A stretch of 64,000 bases of DNA from the NCBI GenBank assembly GCA_951230915.1, contig OX579639.1, positions 21,142,001-21,206,000 of the forward strand. The letters run 5' to 3'. Below, piece after piece: positions 57,697 through 64,000 of the stretch. Positions within the stretch are counted from its first letter, which is position 1; each line of letters starts with the position of its first letter. This DNA is from Antitrichia curtipendula. Taxonomy: Eukaryota; Streptophyta; Bryopsida; Hypnales; Leucodontaceae. The notes below the pieces were generated by a model. It worked only from the letters and a program-made list of their open reading frames with translations. It was not told where the DNA came from and searched no databases. Position numbers and translations under genes: made by a program.

Positions 57697-59658
57697 TTCT
57701 TTAGTCCTTAAAGTCCCAAGGCCTCTCTTTTCATCAAAATTCACTCAAAACTACCATTTCTATTGCATAGAGCAAAAAACTTGCAAATTTGTATGTTTTT
57801 TGCATTCTAAACTATAAAATCTTGTACTAGACTTGTGTGAGAGTAGGTGGAAGAAAATTCAAAAAATATAGTTGCATAGATTGCAAGACACTAGAAGAAA
57901 ATGAGGGGTTTAGCGACTAGAATTTGCAACTGGTTTTGTAGTTGTAGGGGACGTTTGCAACTAGGTGATAATTTAGAGAACATAGTTGCAATGGACAAGT
58001 TGCAAAATAGTTGCAAATTTGATCTCATTTGATAGTCTATATGGAAGTTCATTGATGAACTCTTTTGACGTGGTTGTTGATGTGGAACTTGCTTGTGTGC
58101 AACTTATTTACAACTCATTTACGACTTGTCTATGATTTGTAGATTTGTAGATTTTGAAGTTTTAATCTCAATGATTTGTAGATATCAGAATTTCAGATCT
58201 AGCTTCTTTTTTAGATGATCAAATTTAGATATTGATATTAAATAGATTTCACCAATTTTTACAAAACTTTACGATTTTACAAGTTCTAAAATTGCTTAGA
58301 CTTTAAATATTTGGTGATTTCTATAGACTACAAAAATCTACAAATTGTAGAAGTCTACAAAATGTAGAAATATTGGAATCCCATAATTATAATTCATTAT
58401 GTAAGAATGCTATAACTTAGAATTCTTATATGTCCAACCTAATGGTACTCTTAACGTGACTCTTGACAATTGATATGGGACAATTGTAATTGTTTTCTAG
58501 TTGAACTCTAGTTGTAGTCTAGTTGCTTTTGAGTTGTATTCTAGTTAAATTGCAGTTGAATTTAGATTCTATGCAACTATAGTTTGACTCACTAGACTCT
58601 ACAAAATAGAAAGTTGTCCACATTGACAATTGTAAGGAATATTGGATGTAGAATACTTCACATCAATTCTTCTTATACATCTCTGTAATCCTAAACTTCA
58701 CTTTGTGACTACTTTGCGACTACAACAACGTATAACTTTGTTCACGTCAAATCTGGTGCAAATACAAAGGATTATAGTCGCAGGACAATTGTATAGGACA
58801 CATAGTTGCATTGCAATCGGTTGTGGTGGACATATTTTTCTTCTAGTGAGATATTTATAATTAAAGTGAAGAAAATAAATTTTTTTGCACCTTGCTCAAT
58901 TAGACATTTTGGCTTTGAATCTTTTTAATTTCATGTTTGTGAACTAACAATTTTGAATTTCTAAGTTTTTATGTTGAAGAATTGAGTTGAAAATCTAGTA
59001 AAAAAGAATTTAAAAGAACACACTTAATTTTTGTTCATTAAGAAATTGTTAAATAGGAAATTTCATTAAAATGACATATTTTATGCATTATTTTCAAATT
59101 GCTCGGTCTGAACCGTGGAAGTGCCATCTGGAAGTAGTATAGATTTCAAACCGTACGGTCTGAACCATATAAATTGCCAAAGTAGTAGAATGGCGCCATT
59201 TTTATAAAATTCCCCATTTAAGTAGAAGTAAGTTCAAGATCAAAGAAAAAACTAAACCATTAATAGCTCTAAGATGGAATAGAAACACATTAATCTGAAC
59301 GGTGAGATTTTTCTAGCAAGATTTTGAACCTAGTGAAACTTTTCTTTGGAATTGTGAAAATTGAGTTTAAAAATGAATCCTACAAATTAATTTTTCAAGA
59401 GGATGCTTTGGTTGCTTTAAACTCTAAACCCTAATTTTTTGTGGGTCTTTTTTTCTACCCACCAAATAAAAATTTGAGCTTGTTGTGTGATAAATTTTGC
59501 TCCCAGGCATTGATTGAAATAAAAATTATACTTTTGGAAAGCTTCTGTATTTTTCTATCTTTAAAAAAAGTTTCAAAAAAATCCTGACAAATATTGAGAC
59601 TATAAGAGCTTGCTTGAAATCCATTTTGTCCCACAAGGGGACAGTGGTACTTTAGGAG
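57697..59658 (-). mobile_element. TTAA element family 2, copy H, interrupted by a CACTA-like element
   Basis: Reverse relative of 60818-61746, ending GGTACTTTAGGAG at 59658 with TTAA at 59659-59662. The sequence is split at 57888/58849 by the 960-bp element below; the two halves align continuously with family 2 once that is removed. The distal terminus near 57697 is not clean. Confidence 0.6.
57889..58848. mobile_element. 960-bp CACTA-like non-autonomous element
   Basis: Starts CACTAGAAGAAAATGAGGGG and ends TTTTTCTTCTAGTG; a 3-bp AGA direct repeat flanks it (57886-57888, 58849-58851). It is inserted inside a TTAA element, giving a clean nested order. Many AGTTGCA-type motifs occur in the subterminal parts. 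No transposase. Confidence 0.75.
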
Positions 59659-59878
59659 TTAAATTGTTAAAGAACAACTATGGTCCCTTACATGTGAATA
59701 AAAATGATAATCTCCAAATTAGACATTAATGAAACACATGGATTTCTATATATGTAAAAAAATCATTTTACAAAGACTCGGTACAAAGATAAACTTATAA
59801 AGATACCTCTAGTGATTAAATCATTTGTTGAAATTAAATGACATGTATACATGATTATACATGAAATATGTTCTTTAA

Positions 59879-60813
59879 CCCCTAAAGGACCAAACACCGT
59901 TTTTTGACAACATAGCAATTTTGGGCAGCTCACTATGACCGGAATTTTTCTTTGTTTTCTTTGAAATTTTCACATAAGATGTGCCCGAGGAGTAGCTTTA
60001 AGATCCAACAATTTTCGTAACTTTTGACTGCATGGTTAAAAAGTTATTGCATGATATGTCATTTTCATTGTTCGGCGGGCAGCCGGGGCAGCAAAAAAAA
60101 CTTTTTTTTAAATCACTTTTAAAATAAAATAAAATTTGAAATTGGTTCTTTAGATTTATATTTACGTGGGAGGCTTTGAATCATTCCATTACGATCAATG
60201 AGTCAAAAGTTATGAGGATTCTTAGTTTGAGGGTAGTTATGGAATCTCTACTCTAAAATAAAATTTGAAGTCCTTTATTTAACTCGATTTTCAATATTTT
60301 TGAAAAAAAATAAAAACATTGGGTGTAGATTGTTTATTACAACATTACAATCGTTGGGATTGGCATTTTTCAATTTCATAAATAAATTCTTGACAATTTA
60401 GTGCTTTGAATCATTCTCTACCTCTTCCTACTTACTATTTTTTTCCTATATGTTGTACAATTCCAAATGATCTGAAATTCTTGAAGCATGTAGCCAACTT
60501 GCCTTGCAGAATAAATCCAAAGAGTAACCATCATTTTGGACATTTTTCCATACAAATGTGACCTTGTGGAGGGCAGCTGCCCGTTTTTTCGCAGGGACAA
60601 AAAAAGGATTTTTGTCAATTCAAACGCTATTATCTTGCAATCCACTTGGTGGAAAATTCTGAAATTTTTTTCGCATCTTCTTAAACAAGTTTACTACAAG
60701 ATCCTACGGCTACAAGTGTCCAAAAATGTTTTTTTTCTAAAATTTGGCACTAGTACTAGAAATGGCAGTTTTGGAGCGGTTTTGGTGAAAACATAGTCAA
60801 AAATCTTTAGGGG
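59879..60813. mobile_element. TTAA element family 1, copy D
   Basis: TTAA at 59875-59878 and 60814-60817; ends CCCCTAAAGGACC and, reversed, CCCCTAAAGATT. Length 935 bp, full-length relative of copies A and C. It is the best preserved copy for defining family termini. Confidence 0.8.
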
Positions 60814-60817
60814 TTAA

Positions 60818-61746
60818 CCCCTAAAGGACCATTTGCCCCCTCAAGGAACATATTTGGGTCCAAATCAGTTCCTGTGTCTCCATTTGTAGTGAATGTTTTT
60901 GAAATTTTTTAAGGATGTGTGGTTTTATGAGAGCTTCATGGGTATATAATTTTTATTTCAATCAGTGCACGAGAAAAAAAGTTATGGCACAATAAGCCAA
61001 AAATAGAGGTTGGTGGGTAGCACAAAAAAATCACAAAGAATCAAATTTTAATTTAATTTTAATTAATTAATTTTTTTCCTAAATTATCATATTCTTGTCT
61101 ATATTTGAAGCTTTGATTCATTATATTTGGACTAGTGATGAGAAAGTTATGGACAATCTTAGTTTTTCAAGTGATCTAACCATCTTTATGAAAAAATAAC
61201 TCATAGGTTTCATTTGTAAATGCAATTTTTACAATTTCCAAGAAAAATTGTTAGTAAGGGTTAGGCTTGCTTGCTAGAACAATCTCAATGTTGGAATTAT
61301 TGTATTTCAATTCCATCTTAGAGCTATTAACAATTTAGTTTTTCCTTCAATCTTGAACCTACATCTACGTAACAATTTTTTAATGAGTAAAAATTGAGTG
61401 ATTTTTTCTTGGATTTTTATTTTTAGATTTTCAATTTAACTATTCAATATAAAAACTTAGAAAATCAAAACCAGTAGATCAAGAATTTTTAGTTAAGAAG
61501 AATCAAAGCCAAAAAATCTAGTTAAGCAAGTTGCAAAAAACTTGTTTTTTTCACTTTGGATGCAAATATCTTACAATCTATGCGGTCAAAGTTTCTGAAA
61601 TTCCTTCCATACATTTTTATACTAGTCTAATATAAGATCTTCTAGTTAGATATGAAAAAAAAAAATTTAAGTTTCTTTCTCTTTGGCAATAGAAATGGTA
61701 GTTTTGAGTGTTTTTTGATGGAAAAATGACCGCAATCCTTCAAGGG
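60818..61746. mobile_element. TTAA element family 2, copy E (full length)
   Basis: TTAA at 60814-60817, shared with the end of copy D, and at 61747-61750. Ends CCCCTAAAGGACC and, reversed, CCCTTGAAGGATT. Its interior is largely different from family 1. 929 bp, non-coding. Confidence 0.75.
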
Positions 61747-61761
61747 TTAATCTCTTACTAC

Positions 61762-62375
61762 TTACACTCATGATGAGAACATTTTTTGAGTGACTGGCAT
61801 TGTGTAAGGTTACTTTCTAGCGCAAAAGATCTTGAAATTATTGGGTATATGACAAACGTCTTGAAATGCTTATACCTTAAAGAAGTATGCATAGTTGAAG
61901 GCATGTATATATACTAGAAATGCGTTTTTTGTTTGTTCTTCAATCCCGTGACTAACTTGGTCACTTGATGTTTTGTTGATGGTCATGCTTCTATATGCAA
62001 GTTTTTAAATGAGTTCATAGAGAGATTGGAAGAAAATAAACTTGCTAATATGAAGATGTTATGTTGGGATGCTTGTCAATCGATAAATTGTTCAAAGGTT
62101 CTTGATTTGCATTCTTCATCCTACCAACCTCCCTAAAAGTATGTTCCCACTTGGTGTTAAAGTTGTTGTTTGGAATGTGAATTGGTCCAAAAGTAGGTCT
62201 AAATTCATTCCTAAGACCCTCATTAACAACATCTTTAACACCAAGTGCGAACATACTTTTAGGGAGGTAAATGTGAAGGTTTTGGTTTTAGGTTTGAGAG
62301 CAAGGATTTGAATTGATTTTTAGAATGTGTTGGTAAGAATAGAGTAGTCAATTTACACCTTTAATCCCTAAGCTC
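61762..62375 (+). repeat. Third, gene-less copy of the EBS 3' flank
   Basis: Direct-orientation match to about 56295-56830 (shared GATGAGAACATTTTT, GGCATTGTGTAAGGTT, GGTATATGAC, CTTGGTCACTTGATG). It contains no EBS exon and is interrupted by the hairpin at 62127-62268. Confidence 0.7.
62127..62268. mobile_element. 142-bp hairpin element (42-bp arms)
   Basis: Arms 62127-62168 and 62227-62268 are almost perfect inverses (ACCTCCCTAAAAGTATGTTC and its reverse complement). Absent from the equivalent position near 56695, so it is an insertion. Loop about 58 nt. Confidence 0.65.
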
Positions 62376-64000
62376 TTTGAAGTCCATATTTGGACGATGA
62401 ATAGATTGCTTGAAGGCTATGTTTTGTCCAAGTAACTTTTCAAAGTAATATTTAAATTCTTGGATCTTAAATGAGGGGCTTCACTACCGGTTGTAATTTA
62501 TTTTTTTCATATTATGAAGATTGAAAAATGATAAAAGCAAGTGTAACTTTCAAGATTTTTTTTCTTCATATAGAAATAGAACTCTTAAAAAAAAATCCCT
62601 AATTGGCATTTATCTTTAGAATGTTTTTTCATTAAACCTGCCCAAGTAGTACACTTGCATTTCTCAATACATTTTATGAATAAATTGTAATCCATGCATC
62701 AAAAAATCTTCAAGATTTCACTTGAAATTAGGAACAATTTATACATATAGGTATTGGTCATCACACATCAAAATGGTTGGAATTAAATTATAGTCAAAAA
62801 GAATAAAATAACTTCATCAAACCAATAATTTGAGAATTAACAATTTAGAACTAGTATTTTAATTCCTATACAGTCAAATGCTTGTTCAAGGGATGATTGA
62901 AATTTGGAAAGGTAATAATGAATTAAAAAATGAATTGATATTTGTGAAATTTTGACACACATCAAGTGGATACATATTTGTTGTATGTACACATTGTGCT
63001 AATATCATATTTTGGCAACATATGACAAGAGTGAATAAATGACAATTATGATGCCATCACTAGAAGAAACCATTGTTTCCTATGACTATATGGAGAATGT
63101 GAAAACATGTTGTCTTTGATCTGTGTGTAGTCAACATAGATGTCACAAAAAATATGTTCCTTTGAATATGCCCAAAACACCCTAAAATTTGAAGGAACAT
63201 GCCACACAGTTGGCTTGTTTCCCAAAAATGCGGTGGCAAACACATATTTTGAAGCTCTTTAGAAGGCGCCATATGGATGCTATATTGTTGCCATGTCAAT
63301 GACATGTATGTAGATAGCGCCTTGTCTTTTTAACATGCGGTCAGGACTTTACGTGAACCCTTAGTAACTTTTTGAAAGTTATTCATGGCAAAAGGTAAAA
63401 CCCTTGCCAATGTGGCAAAGTCATGTTGACTAGTGTGTTGCAGAAAAACAAACCCATGCTATTCAGGATGTTGTTTACAACATGACCGTCCATTCCGGCA
63501 TGACGTCGTTGTGCTTCTCACATGTAGATGTTTCCTCACATATCCCCAACAATTGAACTAGCCTAGGCCTCATAGTCCCTGGCATGCTAATGTTGCATAA
63601 AACATGTCTTGTTTTTTTTCTAACATCAGTAGAAATGCAAGTTTCTTATAGTAAACAACAATGACTTTGTGAGTGCCTAAGCTCCATCAAAACACATGAA
63701 TGAAGTGAAACTAACCTCCAATCAACACCAATATGACAAGGTATAAATACACCTTGCACAGAATTCCATTGAATCATTTGCAAGACAATGCACAACCTTC
63801 AATGTAACACAAGACTTGACAATGGTCAGAATAGGAAACTATGCCACAACTTAATAGCTTTGAACTCATGGTGGATACTGTGAGTGTAGATAACTTGAAT
63901 TTTTGAATTTTTGAATTTTGAGTTTATTAAGCGTCTTAGTGGGGATGTAGTCAAATTGATGGCCTATTTTCACTATAATAAGACAAATTGGGACTAATGG
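62376..64000. other. AT-rich window end, no gene recognised
   Basis: At 63058 CACTAGAAGAAACC resembles the left end of the CACTA-like element at 57889; no matching right end was found before the window ends. No coding signal recognised. Confidence 0.4.

Noticed and set aside
63046..63305. Short minus-strand open frames at the window end
   Set aside because: Lie over a possible CACTA-like terminus and match nothing known.

Overview
The window looks like nuclear DNA of a land plant. Five host-type genes have GT-AG introns and plant-specific products: a DUF3700/TSJT1-like protein, COP9 signalosome subunit 8, an ERD7-like senescence-domain protein, and two EBS/SHL-type BAH-PHD histone readers. 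Introns are short (about 60-960 bp) and intergenic DNA is AT-rich and full of small DNA transposons. I infer a non-seed plant, probably a bryophyte, but nothing here fixes the species.

Layout. 1-2.9 kb: decayed piggyBac-type transposase, one frame broken by three TAG codons. 2.9-9 kb: repeats, including TTAA-flanked non-autonomous elements. 9.98-11.47 kb: DUF3700 gene (+). 12-18.4 kb: repeat remnants and a 1.07-kb CACTA element with a long internal hairpin. 18.38-26.03 kb: a 7.6-kb transposon with matching 32-bp terminal inverted repeats and two convergent broken genes: a DDE-type transposase-like gene (-) and an unrecognised gene (+). In what looks like an intron of the transposase-like gene lie a reverse-transcriptase fragment (-) and an NAD(P)HX-epimerase exon (+). 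26.8-27.8 kb: hAT transposase relic. 32.4-35.1 kb: CSN8 (-). 36.2-38.4 kb: ERD7-like gene (+). 41.9-62.4 kb: a large inverted duplication. Its arms (about 42.9-46.3 and 52.7-56.8 kb) each carry a complete EBS-like gene, transcribed away from each other; a third, gene-less copy of the 3' flank lies at 61.8-62.4 kb. The spacer and outer flanks are filled with TTAA elements, minisatellites, pogo-like and CACTA-like elements.

How parts relate. The two EBS-like proteins should both read histone marks through BAH and PHD modules; both copies are open with all splice sites conserved. CSN8 belongs to the COP9 signalosome, which deneddylates cullins. ERD7-like and DUF3700 proteins are stress or senescence associated. 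These host genes do not form a pathway. The strongest theme is layered transposition: TTAA insertions with visible empty sites, one element nested in another, and host-exon capture by a large transposon.

All exon coordinates were worked out by hand from splice motifs and protein-family similarity; none was checked by alignment software or transcript data.
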